A stretch of DNA of 64,000 nucleotides from an uncultured Lachnospiraceae bacterium (GCA_947577185.1 CANPUE010000011.1:1-64000); one strand, 5' to 3'; counted from the first letter of the stretch, positions 24,065-33,302 are shown. Program-made: numbers and translations. The notes: generated by a model from the letters alone, not told the origin.

Positions 24065-25201
24065 ATGATCATAAAGAATGCCAGTGTATACACAGAAGAG
24101 GGAAAATTTGTATCGAAAGATATCTATATCAAAGACAGTATATTTACTGATCATGCGTCGGAGGCGGATGACGGGCAGGAGGTTGATGCCGCCGGCTGTG
24201 TGGCGATACCGGGACTGACGGATATCCATTTCCACGGCTGCATGGGACATGATTTTTCTGATGGTACAAGAGAGGCGATCGATGCCATGGCGGCCTATGA
24301 AGTATCCGTCGGCGTTACCAATATCGTGCCGGCGTCCATGACGCTTTCTGAGGATATGCTGTTAAGTGTCTGCGAGGCGGCGAAGGCATACCGGGAAGAG
24401 GGCGTGCAGGAGCGGCGCGCACAGTGCTGGGGGATCAACATGGAAGGGCCTTTTGTGTCACATTCCAAAAAAGGCGCGCAGAACGAAGAGTATATTCACA
24501 GGCCGGATTATGAGATGTTCAACAGACTTGATCAGGCATCAGGAAACTGTGTGAAACTGCTGGATATTGCGCCGGAAGAAGAAGGCGCAATGGAACTGAT
24601 CGACAGACTGCATGACAGGACGGTGATATCGCTTGCCCACACCTGCGCCGACTATGATACGGCCAAAGAGGCGTTCGAGAGAGGAGCCAGCCATGTAACG
24701 CATCTGTACAATGCCATGAATCCGTTTACGCACAGGGCGCCCGGACTCATCGGCGCTGCGGCGGACGATGAAAAAGTGCAGGTGGAACTGATCTGTGACG
24801 GCGTGCATATTCATCCGGCAGCGGTCAGAACGACGTTTAAGATATTCGGAGACGAACGGATCATTCTGATCAGCGATACGATGCGGGCGACCGGACTCAA
24901 TGACGGCGATTATACACTCGGTGGACAGTATGTGAAAGTGACAGGGAACCTGGCCACCTTAAAAGACGGAACGATCGCGGGTTCTGTTACCAATCTGATG
25001 GACTGTATGCGGACTGCGGTATTGAAGATGGGCATTCCGCTCGAATCGGCAGTAAAGTGCGCGGCAGTCAATCCCGCCAGACGTGTGGGAATCTATGATT
25101 CCTGCGGAAGCATTACGGCAGGAAAGAATGCGGATGTGGTACTGCTTGACAAAGAAGATCTGTCGTTAAGAAAGGTAATATTCAGAGGGCAGGTCCTGTA
25201 A
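24065..25201 (+). CDS. nagA: N-acetylglucosamine-6-phosphate deacetylase
   Basis: A 378-aa amidohydrolase that removes acetate from GlcNAc-6-P. The metal site region is GLTDIHFHGCMGHDF (~54-68), with a catalytic-side INMEGPFVS, metal histidines in SLAHTCADY and HVTHLYNAM, and ELICDGVHIHP. The acid/base aspartate is in ILISDTMRATG. The length matches the family. GGAAAGGAG precedes the ATG. It receives GlcNAc-6-P from NanE and passes GlcN-6-P to NagB, and it ends the first glycan operon. Confidence 0.94.
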   Translation: MIIKNASVYTEEGKFVSKDIYIKDSIFTDHASEADDGQEVDAAGCVAIPGLTDIHFHGCMGHDFSDGTREAIDAMAAYEVSVGVTNIVPASMTLSEDMLLSVCEAAKAYREEGVQERRAQCWGINMEGPFVSHSKKGAQNEEYIHRPDYEMFNRLDQASGNCVKLLDIAPEEEGAMELIDRLHDRTVISLAHTCADYDTAKEAFERGASHVTHLYNAMNPFTHRAPGLIGAAADDEKVQVELICDGVHIHPAAVRTTFKIFGDERIILISDTMRATGLNDGDYTLGGQYVKVTGNLATLKDGTIAGSVTNLMDCMRTAVLKMGIPLESAVKCAAVNPARRVGIYDSCGSITAGKNADVVLLDKEDLSLRKVIFRGQVL

Positions 25202-25268
25202 AAAAAGATTTCGATATAGGGCGGCTCAGTCTTTCAGGCAGCGGCAGACAGACCGGTGTGTTTTCCGG

Positions 25269-26135
25269 TCAATGCTGCTGCCTGAACTGATTCCGGTACT
25301 GGACAGGCGTCTGGCCGACGGCCTTCTTAAAAGCCTGTGAAAAATAAGACTGTGAAGAAAAGCCCAGGCTGGAGGAGATCTGTGATATGGAATAGGATGT
25401 GGAACTGAGCAGCGATTTTCCCTCGTCGATCCTTCTTTGCAGAAGATAGGTAATGGGAGAAACCCCCACATATTTTGTAAAAGCGTGGACAAGATAGTAT
25501 TTATTCATATGAGAGCGCTGTGCCAGCGTATCGAGTGAAATATTTTCCATATAACTCGCATCCAGATAGTTTTTGATCTGGACACATTCTCTGTTTAAAA
25601 AAGAACTGTTGTTTGGTATGATGCACAGATGATCATTCCGCAGCATACAGAGCATGACAATCTCAAGAAGACTCCGGCACACGGCCTCATAGTTTTCTTC
25701 CTTGTTGGTAATCTCTATCAACATGATATTCAGATAAGCGTAGACATTTGAACTCTGTGTGTTATATTTATAGACATTGCCGGAGGGCGTCTCGATCAGC
25801 ACACTGTCCTGAGCGGCAGCGATGTTTTCAAACGAGAAGGTCAGCCCATCGATCCCTAATGCGATATATTCCAGAGGCGTCGCATGCAGCGATTTTTCCG
25901 TATGCTGTACATGCGGACTGATGATGACCATATCATTTTCATGCACGGGAAATTCCATGTCTTCCGTAATAAAAGAACCGCTCCCGCGCACAACATAGAA
26001 CAGTTCGCAGAAAGAATGTGAGTGAAGGATGCTCTGCCAGTCTCCTTCGTATTTGGAAGTTGATATGTACAAAAGTTTTAATCCATCAAAACGGGACGGC
26101 TCGCTGTTCCCGATGCAGTGTCTTGTATTTCCCAT
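25269..26135 (-). CDS. AraC-family regulator with N-terminal cupin
   Basis: A 288-aa regulator. I start at MGNTRHCIGN, which has AAGGGG about 6-7 bases upstream. Residues ~20-110 are the cupin sensor (ILHSHSFCELFYVVRGSGSF). The C-terminal ~100 residues contain two helix-turn-helix units (LDTLAQRSHMNKYYLVHAFT and ISQISSSLGFSSQSYFSQAF). It is divergent from the galacto-N-biose importer and phosphorylase operon, so it is the probable activator of that operon, sensing a disaccharide or hexosamine. Confidence 0.88.
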   Translation of the reverse strand: MGNTRHCIGNSEPSRFDGLKLLYISTSKYEGDWQSILHSHSFCELFYVVRGSGSFITEDMEFPVHENDMVIISPHVQHTEKSLHATPLEYIALGIDGLTFSFENIAAAQDSVLIETPSGNVYKYNTQSSNVYAYLNIMLIEITNKEENYEAVCRSLLEIVMLCMLRNDHLCIIPNNSSFLNRECVQIKNYLDASYMENISLDTLAQRSHMNKYYLVHAFTKYVGVSPITYLLQRRIDEGKSLLSSTSYSISQISSSLGFSSQSYFSQAFKKAVGQTPVQYRNQFRQQH

Positions 26136-26376
26136 AACATTCCCCTTTTTATCATGTGTCCGGTCAATGACAGCTATCACTAATTCATTTTGATTTTTAT
26201 TTTATTATATTACAATTTAGATATCTTGTCTACACAGGATTATATTGGCAAAATCCCTAAAATTCCGCCGGTGTTTTGACTCTCGTGAACTCATGGAAAA
26301 CAACTTTTAGGAAAAGCAAGATTTCTAAAATAGTAAGCAACTATCAGATTGATTCTGTAACATAGTTCTACTATAC

Positions 26377-26405
26377 TTGACTCATACCTAATAATCATTT
26401 CTAAT
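26377..26405 (+). promoter_or_regulatory. Promoter of the galacto-N-biose/lacto-N-biose operon
   Basis: TTGACT and TCTAAT with a 17-bp spacer lie ~65 bases before the binding-protein start. Directly downstream, GTTTCAGC (26411-26418) and GCTGAAAC (26432-26439) form an 8-bp inverted repeat at the expected +1. The rest of the 26136-26471 gap is AT-rich and holds no gene. Confidence 0.6.
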
Positions 26406-26471
26406 GAGCTGTTTCAGCGTTGTTTGCTTGTGCTGAAACGGTTAGGAAATTTAAACAAGGGAGGATTTTTT

Positions 26472-27923
26472 ATGAAAGCAAAAAAAATAGTTTCATTGTT
26501 ACTTGTGGCGACAATGGCTACATCACTCCTTGCCGGCTGCGGTGATTCAAAAAATGACGCTGCGGCAGACAACAGTGCTTCGACAGATACTGCGGCAGAC
26601 ACTGCTCCGGCAGAAACGCAAGATACTGCAGAAGCAGAAACACAAGACACTGCAGAAGCAGAAACGCAGGACACTGCGGAAGCAGAGCCGGTTGAAGAGC
26701 AGACTCTGAAAGTAGCTGCTTTTGAGGGCGGTTACGGCGCAGATATGTGGTCAGATGTTGTAGCTGCATTCGAGGCTTCTCACCCCGGAGTGACTGTGGA
26801 ACTTACCATTGACAAGAAGATCGAAGATGTGATCAGCCCTGCAATGAAGGCCGGAGACTATCCGGATGTCGTACATCTTGCAACGGGACGTGAGGCAGCT
26901 TTGACAGAGACACTGACAAAGGAAAAAGCACTTCTTCCGCTGACAGATGTTCTTGAGATGACAGTTCCCGGTGAAGACGTAAAAGTAAAGGACAAGATCA
27001 TTCCCGGTTTCCTTGACACACTGGCAACCAATCCTTACGGAGACGGCGTAACCTATTATGCACCGATGTTCTACAGCCCCTGCGGATTGTTCTACAATGC
27101 AGGACTTTTCAAAGAAAAAGGCTGGGATGTTCCGACAACATGGGATGAAATGTGGGCGCTTGGCGATACGGCAGCTGCAGAAGGCATCGCACTCTTTACT
27201 TATCCTACAACAGGATATTTTGATGCATTTACCTATGCAACTCTGTCATCAGCAGGCGGATCTGATTTTTATAACAGCTGTATGACTTATGAAGACGGTA
27301 TCTGGGAAAGCGAGAATGCTACAAAAGTATTCGATCTGATCGCAAAACTGGGTGAATACACAGAAGGCACGACAGTTGCCAATGCGAACAATGACAACTT
27401 TACAAAGAATCAGCAGCTGATCCTTGACAACAAAGCAATCTTCTGCCCGAACGGAACATGGCTTCCCGGCGAGATGGCTGATGCGCCGAGAGCTGACGGT
27501 TTTGAATGGGGCTTCATGGCAATCCCGGCAGTAAACGCAGGCGGTGCAGGATGTTCTTTCTGCTGGTTTGAGCAGATGTGGATCCCGGCAGCAGCAGAGA
27601 ATCAGGATATGGCGAAAGAATTCGTAGCTTATATGTACTCTGATGAGGCAGCACAGATCTTCGCACAGTCAACAGCGATCCAGCCGATCACTGGTGTCAG
27701 CGATTCTCTCGAAGGCGATAACAAGATGTTCTACAGCATTTATGACAATGGCGCTACCGCTGTTATGGGTGGATTTGCATCTACAGCACCGGTTGAAGGC
27801 GTGAACATGCTTGATACCCTGTGCGGAACAGTCAACAGTATCGTAAGCGGTGACAAGACTGTTGCTGAGTGGCAGGCAGCCGTAGAAGAAGCAAGTGATA
27901 AATTAAGAGAAGCAATGGAATAA
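26472..27923 (+). CDS. ABC sugar-binding lipoprotein (putative GNB/LNB importer)
   Basis: A 483-aa family-1 solute-binding protein. I start at MKAKKIVSLL, preceded by AAGGGAGG. The lipobox is LLAGC (Cys at about 22). The linker contains three copies of AETQDTAE. The mature domain opens TLKVAAFEGGYGADMWSDVV and has aromatic patches (GYFDAFTYATLS, SFCWFEQMWIP) suited to sugar stacking. The following genes encode two permeases and the GH112 phosphorylase, so galacto-N-biose or lacto-N-biose is the inferred ligand. Transport in family-matched Bifidobacterium systems supports this. Confidence 0.9.
   Translation: MKAKKIVSLLLVATMATSLLAGCGDSKNDAAADNSASTDTAADTAPAETQDTAEAETQDTAEAETQDTAEAEPVEEQTLKVAAFEGGYGADMWSDVVAAFEASHPGVTVELTIDKKIEDVISPAMKAGDYPDVVHLATGREAALTETLTKEKALLPLTDVLEMTVPGEDVKVKDKIIPGFLDTLATNPYGDGVTYYAPMFYSPCGLFYNAGLFKEKGWDVPTTWDEMWALGDTAAAEGIALFTYPTTGYFDAFTYATLSSAGGSDFYNSCMTYEDGIWESENATKVFDLIAKLGEYTEGTTVANANNDNFTKNQQLILDNKAIFCPNGTWLPGEMADAPRADGFEWGFMAIPAVNAGGAGCSFCWFEQMWIPAAAENQDMAKEFVAYMYSDEAAQIFAQSTAIQPITGVSDSLEGDNKMFYSIYDNGATAVMGGFASTAPVEGVNMLDTLCGTVNSIVSGDKTVAEWQAAVEEASDKLREAME
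26610..26681 (+). repeat. Three 24-bp in-frame tandem repeats
   Basis: Three near-identical 24-base units (starting GCAGAAACGCAAGATACTGC) encode AETQDTAE three times in the lipoprotein linker. Because the unit is a multiple of three, copy-number change would lengthen or shorten the tether without a frameshift. Confidence 0.9.
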
Positions 27924-27934
27924 GGATTTAGGAG

Positions 27935-27968
27935 CGCTCCAAAGGTTTCTGCCTTTGGGGCGTTTTTA
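27935..27968 (+). terminator. Hairpin with T-run after the second binding-protein gene
   Basis: CGCTCCAAAGG pairs with CCTTTGGGGCG (one G-T pair) and is followed by TTTTTATTT. It has the form of an intrinsic terminator but lies inside the operon, so it is probably an attenuator limiting permease and enzyme expression relative to the lipoprotein. Confidence 0.8.
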
Positions 27969-28001
27969 TTTCACAGAAACGCCAAAATTGGAGGTATGAA
28001 T

Positions 28002-28895
28002 GTGAAAAAAGTCAGAGGAAAATCAATTTTTATTACCGTCTGTGTGGCACCGGCGGTCATCCTGTTTATCATTTTTATGCTGATCCCTACTTTTAACGTC
28101 TTTAAGATGTCATTGTATAAATGGGGCGGCTATTCCAACAACAAAGAATTTGTCGGACTGAATAATTTTAAGATCCTGGCTGAGGATTCGAACTTTTTCC
28201 GTTCGTTCCAGAATACAGTCCTGCTGATCGTCTGTGTGACGATCGTTACCATGGCGCTTTCCCTGATTTTTGCAGGGATCCTTTCACGGGAAAAGATTAA
28301 AGGACAGAATTTTTTCCGTATTGTATTTTACATCCCGAATATTTTATCCGTAGTCGTTATTTCCGCTATCTTTTCTGCAATTTATGACCCGAATAACGGG
28401 CTTTTGAACAGTATTATCGGCATCTTCCGGGGAAAAGAAGAGACTCCGATCCTCTGGCTGGGTGACCAGAAGCTGGTAATCTACAGTCTGGTGATCGCAA
28501 TGGTCTGGCAGGCGATCGGATATTATATGGTCATGTACATGGCGAGTATGGCGAGTGTTCCGGAAAGCCTGTATGAATCTGCCAACCTTGAAGGGGCAGG
28601 CAAAGTTTATCAGTTTTTCACCATTACGCTGCCTCTGATCTGGACCAATATCAGAACGACCCTGACCTTCTTCGTAATCAGTTCGATCAATATCAGTTTC
28701 CTGATCGTTAAGGCGCTGACGAACGGCGGGCCGGACGGCGCGACAGAGGTATTTTTAAGTTACATGTACAAACAGGCGTACACCAATTCTTCTTATGGAT
28801 ATGGTATGGCGATCGGTGTTGTTGTTTTCCTGTTCTCCTTTGGACTGTCGGCAGTGATAAATTTCGTTACCAAGAGAGAGCCTTTGGAATTTTAA
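28002..28895 (+). CDS. Sugar ABC transporter permease (MalF-type)
   Basis: A permease of ~297 aa with six membrane segments (first IFITVCVAPAVILFIIFMLI). The EAA loop is YESANLEGAGKVYQFFTITL. The start is a judgement call: GGAGG sits one base before an ATG at 27996 but seven bases before this GTG, which has the better spacing. It pairs with the next permease. No ATPase gene is present in the operon. Confidence 0.88.
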   Translation: MKKVRGKSIFITVCVAPAVILFIIFMLIPTFNVFKMSLYKWGGYSNNKEFVGLNNFKILAEDSNFFRSFQNTVLLIVCVTIVTMALSLIFAGILSREKIKGQNFFRIVFYIPNILSVVVISAIFSAIYDPNNGLLNSIIGIFRGKEETPILWLGDQKLVIYSLVIAMVWQAIGYYMVMYMASMASVPESLYESANLEGAGKVYQFFTITLPLIWTNIRTTLTFFVISSINISFLIVKALTNGGPDGATEVFLSYMYKQAYTNSSYGYGMAIGVVVFLFSFGLSAVINFVTKREPLEF

Positions 28896-28907
28896 AGGAG
28901 GGTTGAA

Positions 28908-29771
28908 ATGAATACGAACAAGTTGTATAAAATTTTTATATATGTTGCCCTGTTTACGCTCGCCATCAGTATTGTGGTGCCGGTAGGCTGGGTATTCCTG
29001 GCATCGATCAAGGAGAACTCCGAGTTTTACGGGAATCCGTGGACAATGCCAAAGGGAGTTTACTTCCAGAACTTCATTGATGCGTTTGAGAAAGCGCAGA
29101 TGGGAGAATATTTTATTAATTCGATTCTTGTGACTGCGCTGGCGCTTCTGATCCTGTTGGTTGTTGCACTGCCTGCGGCATATGTGCTCGCGCGTTACCG
29201 CTTTTTTGGAAGCAAGGTATTTAACATTATGTTCATGGGCGGTCTGTTTATCAATGTGAACTACATTGTAGTGCCGATCTTTCTGATGTTTGTGGATGCC
29301 GATAAATTCCTGAGAAATCTGGGCGGCGACGGCTTTTTCCTGAACAATCTCTTTGTCGTTGCGCTCGTTTATGCGGCGACTGCGTTACCGTTTACGATTT
29401 ATCTGTTGTCCGGTTTCTTTGTAACGATACCGCATGACTATGAAGAGGCGGCCTATATGGATGGCTGCGGTTATTTCAGAACGATGGTACAGATCATGAT
29501 GCCTATGGCGCTGCCGAGTATCATTACGGTCATTCTGTTTAATTTCCTGTCATTCTGGAATGAATATATCATTTCCATGACGTTGCTCACGAAGGGTTCC
29601 AAGACACTGCCGGTAGGCCTGATGCAGCTGATGCAGGCACAGAAGGCAGCCGCGAATTACGGACAGCTTTATGCAGGACTCGTAATCGTAATGCTTCCGA
29701 CCCTGATCCTGTATATCTTGGTTCAGAAAAAACTGACACAGGGCATGAGCCTTGGCGGACTCAAAGGTTAA
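28908..29771 (+). CDS. Sugar ABC transporter permease (MalG-type)
   Basis: A 287-aa permease with six membrane segments. The opening VPVGWVFLASIKENSEFYGN and the EAA loop YEEAAYMDGCGYFRTMVQIM are typical of the family, as is the C-terminus LVQKKLTQGMSLGGLKG. AAAGGAGGG precedes the ATG. It starts 12 bases after the first permease and is followed by a tiny membrane-protein gene before the phosphorylase. Confidence 0.9.
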   Translation: MNTNKLYKIFIYVALFTLAISIVVPVGWVFLASIKENSEFYGNPWTMPKGVYFQNFIDAFEKAQMGEYFINSILVTALALLILLVVALPAAYVLARYRFFGSKVFNIMFMGGLFINVNYIVVPIFLMFVDADKFLRNLGGDGFFLNNLFVVALVYAATALPFTIYLLSGFFVTIPHDYEEAAYMDGCGYFRTMVQIMMPMALPSIITVILFNFLSFWNEYIISMTLLTKGSKTLPVGLMQLMQAQKAAANYGQLYAGLVIVMLPTLILYILVQKKLTQGMSLGGLKG

Positions 29772-29789
29772 TCAGAAGGAGGAATGCAT

Positions 29790-29957
29790 ATGAAATATGT
29801 CATCAGATTATTGTATCTGCTGGTTTTCATCGGCAGTATGGTGTTGATCATTACGGGACAGCGTTCAATCGGTCCCGGCGGACTCGCAGTAATGCTTGTG
29901 GGTCTTGTAGGTATCTTAGTTCTCCTCTATCTCTACAATAAAAAATATCAAAAATAA
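29790..29957 (+). CDS. 55-aa two-helix membrane protein in the GNB/LNB operon
   Basis: A short gene encodes MKYVIRLLYLLVFIGSMVLI followed by a polar turn (TGQRSIGPGG), a second helix (LAVMLVGLVGILVLLYLY) and a basic tail (NKKYQK). AGGAGG lies ~6 bases before the ATG. It fits exactly between permease 2 and the phosphorylase with 18- and 12-base gaps, so it is a genuine operon member. The function is unknown. Its position suggests an accessory subunit of the importer or a membrane tether. It is too short for default gene callers with a high length cut-off. Confidence 0.8.
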   Translation: MKYVIRLLYLLVFIGSMVLIITGQRSIGPGGLAVMLVGLVGILVLLYLYNKKYQK

Positions 29958-29969
29958 AGGAGGATCAAA

Positions 29970-32135
29970 ATGAATATGGAAAGCAAAGGCAGGCTGACCC
30001 TGCCTACAGATGCGGATATGGTTGACGAGACGATACGCCTGAAAAATCTGCTTGGAGCGGATGCCCTGCGTGATTGTGACGGAACGACCATGCCGGAAGA
30101 GTTGTTAAGTCAGGATGCTAAAATTTATGCGACCTATTACACGACCAGAAAAGACAATGACTGGGCGATGAAAAATCCTGAGGAGATCCAGCAGGAATAC
30201 CTGATCAGCGATCGTGTGACGGCAAGAGACACAAGCCTTCGCATCGAACTGATGAAGGGCTTCCATACGGAGCAGCTGAAAGTAAACACCATTGATTCCC
30301 CGAAACGCTGGTGGGAAGTCATAGACAGGACCACAGGTAAGGTCGTGCCGGCGGATAAATGGGAATATGACGAGAAGACCGGAGAGGTAGTGATCGAGAC
30401 GATCCCTTACCATCAGTATACGGTCAGCTTCCTCGCGTTTCTTATATGGGATCCCGTCCATATGTACAATTTTATTACCAACGACTGGAAAGATGCGCCG
30501 CATCAGCTGACTTATGATGTGCGCCAGCCGAAGACACAAAATTACGTAAAGGAAAAACTCAAAAAGTGGTGTGAGGAGAATCCGCATGTCAATGTTGTGC
30601 GTTTCACCACCTTTTTCCATCAGTTTACGCTGACGTTTGATGACCAGAAGAGAGAAAAATATGTGGAGTGGTTTGGCTACAGCGCCAGCGTCAGCCCTTA
30701 TATTCTGGAACAGTTTGAAAAATGGGCAGGTTATCCGTTCCGGCCGGAATATATCGTCGATCAGGGGTATCACAATTCGACGTTCCGTGTGCCGTCTAAG
30801 GAGTTCCGGGACTTTATAGAATTCCAGCAGATCGAGGTTTCCAAACTGGCAAAGGAACTGGTGGATATCGTACACAGCTACGGCAAGGAAGCGATGATGT
30901 TCCTTGGGGACCACTGGATCGGAACAGAGCCGTTCGGAAAATATTTTAAGAATATCGGCCTCGATGCCGTTGTCGGTTCCGTAGGGGACGGTGTCACGCT
31001 GCGGATGATCTCGGATATCAGTGATGTGAAGTATACAGAGGGACGTCTGCTGCCTTATTTCTTCCCTGACGTGTTCACCGAAGGGGGAGACCCGATCGGA
31101 GAGGCACAGGACAACTGGTTAAAGGCAAGAAGAGCGATCATGCGTTCTCCGCTTGACCGGATCGGATACGGCGGATATCTCAAACTGGCATCGGAATGGC
31201 CGGGATTTATCGATCAGATCAGTAAGGTTGTGGATGAATTCCGTCAGATCCATGAGAACATGAACGGCACAAAAGCCTACACGGCACCCTTTAAGGTTGG
31301 TATTCTCAACTGCTGGGGAAACCTGAGACGGTGGATGTCAAACCAGGTGCACCATGCGCTCTGGTATCGGGAGATCTATTCTTATGTCGGCGTGATCGAA
31401 TGTCTGAGCGGGATGCCGATCGATGTTGCGTTTATTGACTTTGAACAGATTAAGAACGGAATCGATCCGGAGATCAAAGTGATCATCAATGCCGGAGACG
31501 CTTATACTTCATGGAGCGGCGCCGATAACTGGAAAGATGAGAAAGTAGTCTGTGCAATCCGCAGATTCGTGGATGAGGGCGGCGGTTTCATCGGTGTAGG
31601 AGAACCGAGTGCATGCCAGCATCAGGGACGTTATTTCCAGCTGAGCGATGTGCTGGGCGTTGACAGAGAACTGGGCTTTTCCATGAGTACGGATAAATAC
31701 AATGAACTGAACAGCGAACATTTTATTCTGGAAGATATTCCGGGGGAAATTGATTTTGGCGAAGGAAAGAGCCGGATCTATGCACAGGGTGAACATTATC
31801 AGATCTTAAACATGGACGGAAAATACAGCCGTCTGGTAGTCAACGAATACGGCAAAGGCAGAAGTGTTTATTTCACAGGACTTCCGTATTCGCCGCAGAA
31901 CTGCCGCCTGTTGCTGCGCGCCATTTATTATGCAGCGAACATGGAAGACGAGATGAAGAAATTTTATGTCACGAATGTGGATACGGAACTGGCTGTTTTC
32001 GAACAGACGGGAAAGATCGCGGTTATCAACAATTCCAAAGAGCCGAGAGATACCGATCTGTATGTGATGGGCAGGCTTTATGCGCATCTTGAACTGGCGC
32101 CGATGGAAATGCAGTGGATTACGTATAAGGGTTAG
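29970..32135 (+). CDS. lnpA: 1,3-beta-galactosyl-N-acetylhexosamine phosphorylase (GH112)
   Basis: A 721-aa cytoplasmic enzyme that phosphorolyses galacto-N-biose or lacto-N-biose to Gal-1-P and GalNAc or GlcNAc. The protein begins GRLTLPTDADMVDETIRLKN. Its barrel contains FTTFFHQFTLTFDDQ, GYPFRPEYIVDQGYHNSTFR and the active-site strand MMFLGDHWIGTEPFG. The C-terminal beta-sandwich ends LAPMEMQWITYKG. The length matches GH112. The full set of importer, phosphorylase and hexosamine kinase is present. Discrimination between GNB and LNB cannot be read from the sequence. Confidence 0.93.
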   Translation: MNMESKGRLTLPTDADMVDETIRLKNLLGADALRDCDGTTMPEELLSQDAKIYATYYTTRKDNDWAMKNPEEIQQEYLISDRVTARDTSLRIELMKGFHTEQLKVNTIDSPKRWWEVIDRTTGKVVPADKWEYDEKTGEVVIETIPYHQYTVSFLAFLIWDPVHMYNFITNDWKDAPHQLTYDVRQPKTQNYVKEKLKKWCEENPHVNVVRFTTFFHQFTLTFDDQKREKYVEWFGYSASVSPYILEQFEKWAGYPFRPEYIVDQGYHNSTFRVPSKEFRDFIEFQQIEVSKLAKELVDIVHSYGKEAMMFLGDHWIGTEPFGKYFKNIGLDAVVGSVGDGVTLRMISDISDVKYTEGRLLPYFFPDVFTEGGDPIGEAQDNWLKARRAIMRSPLDRIGYGGYLKLASEWPGFIDQISKVVDEFRQIHENMNGTKAYTAPFKVGILNCWGNLRRWMSNQVHHALWYREIYSYVGVIECLSGMPIDVAFIDFEQIKNGIDPEIKVIINAGDAYTSWSGADNWKDEKVVCAIRRFVDEGGGFIGVGEPSACQHQGRYFQLSDVLGVDRELGFSMSTDKYNELNSEHFILEDIPGEIDFGEGKSRIYAQGEHYQILNMDGKYSRLVVNEYGKGRSVYFTGLPYSPQNCRLLLRAIYYAANMEDEMKKFYVTNVDTELAVFEQTGKIAVINNSKEPRDTDLYVMGRLYAHLELAPMEMQWITYKG

Positions 32136-32180
32136 TCTGACTGACCGGAACTGCTTCTACAATGGCATGGAGGAAAGAGA

Positions 32181-33302
32181 ATGAGTTGCGATAGAATAGA
32201 CGAGGCGATTGCGGCATTTCCGATTGAGGAGGATGCGAACGGCGTTGTGAGTGAAAAGCGCCCTTACGGGAGCGGTCATATCAACGATACATTCCGGCTT
32301 TGCTGTAAGAGACCGGATCAGAAAGAAAAGTATTTCATTTTGCAGAGGATCAATCACGATATCTTTAAGAACCTTCCGCATCTGATGGAAAATGTGGTCC
32401 ATGTCACGGAGTATCTGCGAAAGATGATCATCTCACAGGGCGGAGATCCGGACAGGGAGACATTAAATGTTGTAAAGACAAGAGACGGTGCCGACTACTT
32501 CCGGGACAGCGACGGCAATTACTGGAGAGTTTTTCCGTTTATCGAGCGGTCTTTGTGCCTTGATATGGTGGAGACAAAAGAAGATTTTTATGACAGTGCT
32601 GTCGCTTTTGGAAATTTCCAGAAAATGCTGGCGGACTTTCCGGTAGAGACGCTGCATGAGACGATCTTAAACTTTCACAATACCCCTGTGCGCTTTCAGG
32701 ATTTCAAAAAAGCGATACAGAATGGAGACAGGAAGCGGGCGGAGCTTGCCGCGAAGGAGATTGAATTTGCCCTTGCCAGAGAGCAGGATACGGCGGTTTT
32801 GACGGATCTTCTGGCAGAGGGAAAACTGCCGCTTAGGGTAACACATAACGATACGAAGCTGAATAATATCCTGTTTGATGCGGATACGAGAGAAGCGCTG
32901 TGTATCATCGATCTTGATACGATCATGCCGGGACTCTCCCTGTATGATTTCGGAGATTCCATTCGCTTTGGCGCAAACACAGGAGCGGAGGACGAGACGG
33001 ATCTTGATAAAGTAACATTGGATCTGGATCTGTTCGAGGCGTTCACGAGAGGCTATTTGAAGGGCTGTGCAGGCAGTCTGACCGAGACGGAGGTCAGGAT
33101 GCTTCCTATGGGAGCGAAACTGATGACGTATGAGTGCGGGATCCGTTTTCTGGGCGATTTTCTGACCGGAGATCATTATTTCAAGATCCATCGGGAAAAC
33201 CATAATCTGGATCGGGCAAGGACGCAGTTTAAACTTGTCGCGGATATGGAAGAAAAATGGAATGAGATGGCGGCGATCGTGGAAAGGGCGAGTGCACAGT
33301 AA
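32181..33302 (+). CDS. nahK: N-acetylhexosamine 1-kinase (NahK-type)
   Basis: A 373-aa kinase of the aminoglycoside phosphotransferase/choline kinase fold that phosphorylates GalNAc or GlcNAc at C1. The glycine loop is GSGHINDTF (~35-43). The catalytic loop is RVTHNDTKLNNILFD, with Asp, Lys and Asn in place, and the Mg-binding segment is CIIDLDTIMPGLSLYDFGD. GGAGG precedes the start. It lies directly after the GH112 gene as in Bifidobacterium. The later partners (uridylyltransferase LnpC, epimerase LnpD) are not in this window. A terminator follows. Confidence 0.9.
   Translation: MSCDRIDEAIAAFPIEEDANGVVSEKRPYGSGHINDTFRLCCKRPDQKEKYFILQRINHDIFKNLPHLMENVVHVTEYLRKMIISQGGDPDRETLNVVKTRDGADYFRDSDGNYWRVFPFIERSLCLDMVETKEDFYDSAVAFGNFQKMLADFPVETLHETILNFHNTPVRFQDFKKAIQNGDRKRAELAAKEIEFALAREQDTAVLTDLLAEGKLPLRVTHNDTKLNNILFDADTREALCIIDLDTIMPGLSLYDFGDSIRFGANTGAEDETDLDKVTLDLDLFEAFTRGYLKGCAGSLTETEVRMLPMGAKLMTYECGIRFLGDFLTGDHYFKIHRENHNLDRARTQFKLVADMEEKWNEMAAIVERASAQ

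Noticed and set aside
26136..26471. Riboswitch or small RNA gene in the AraC/importer gap
   Set aside because: I see only a promoter and one 8-bp inverted repeat. There is no conserved aptamer-like structure or terminator pairing.
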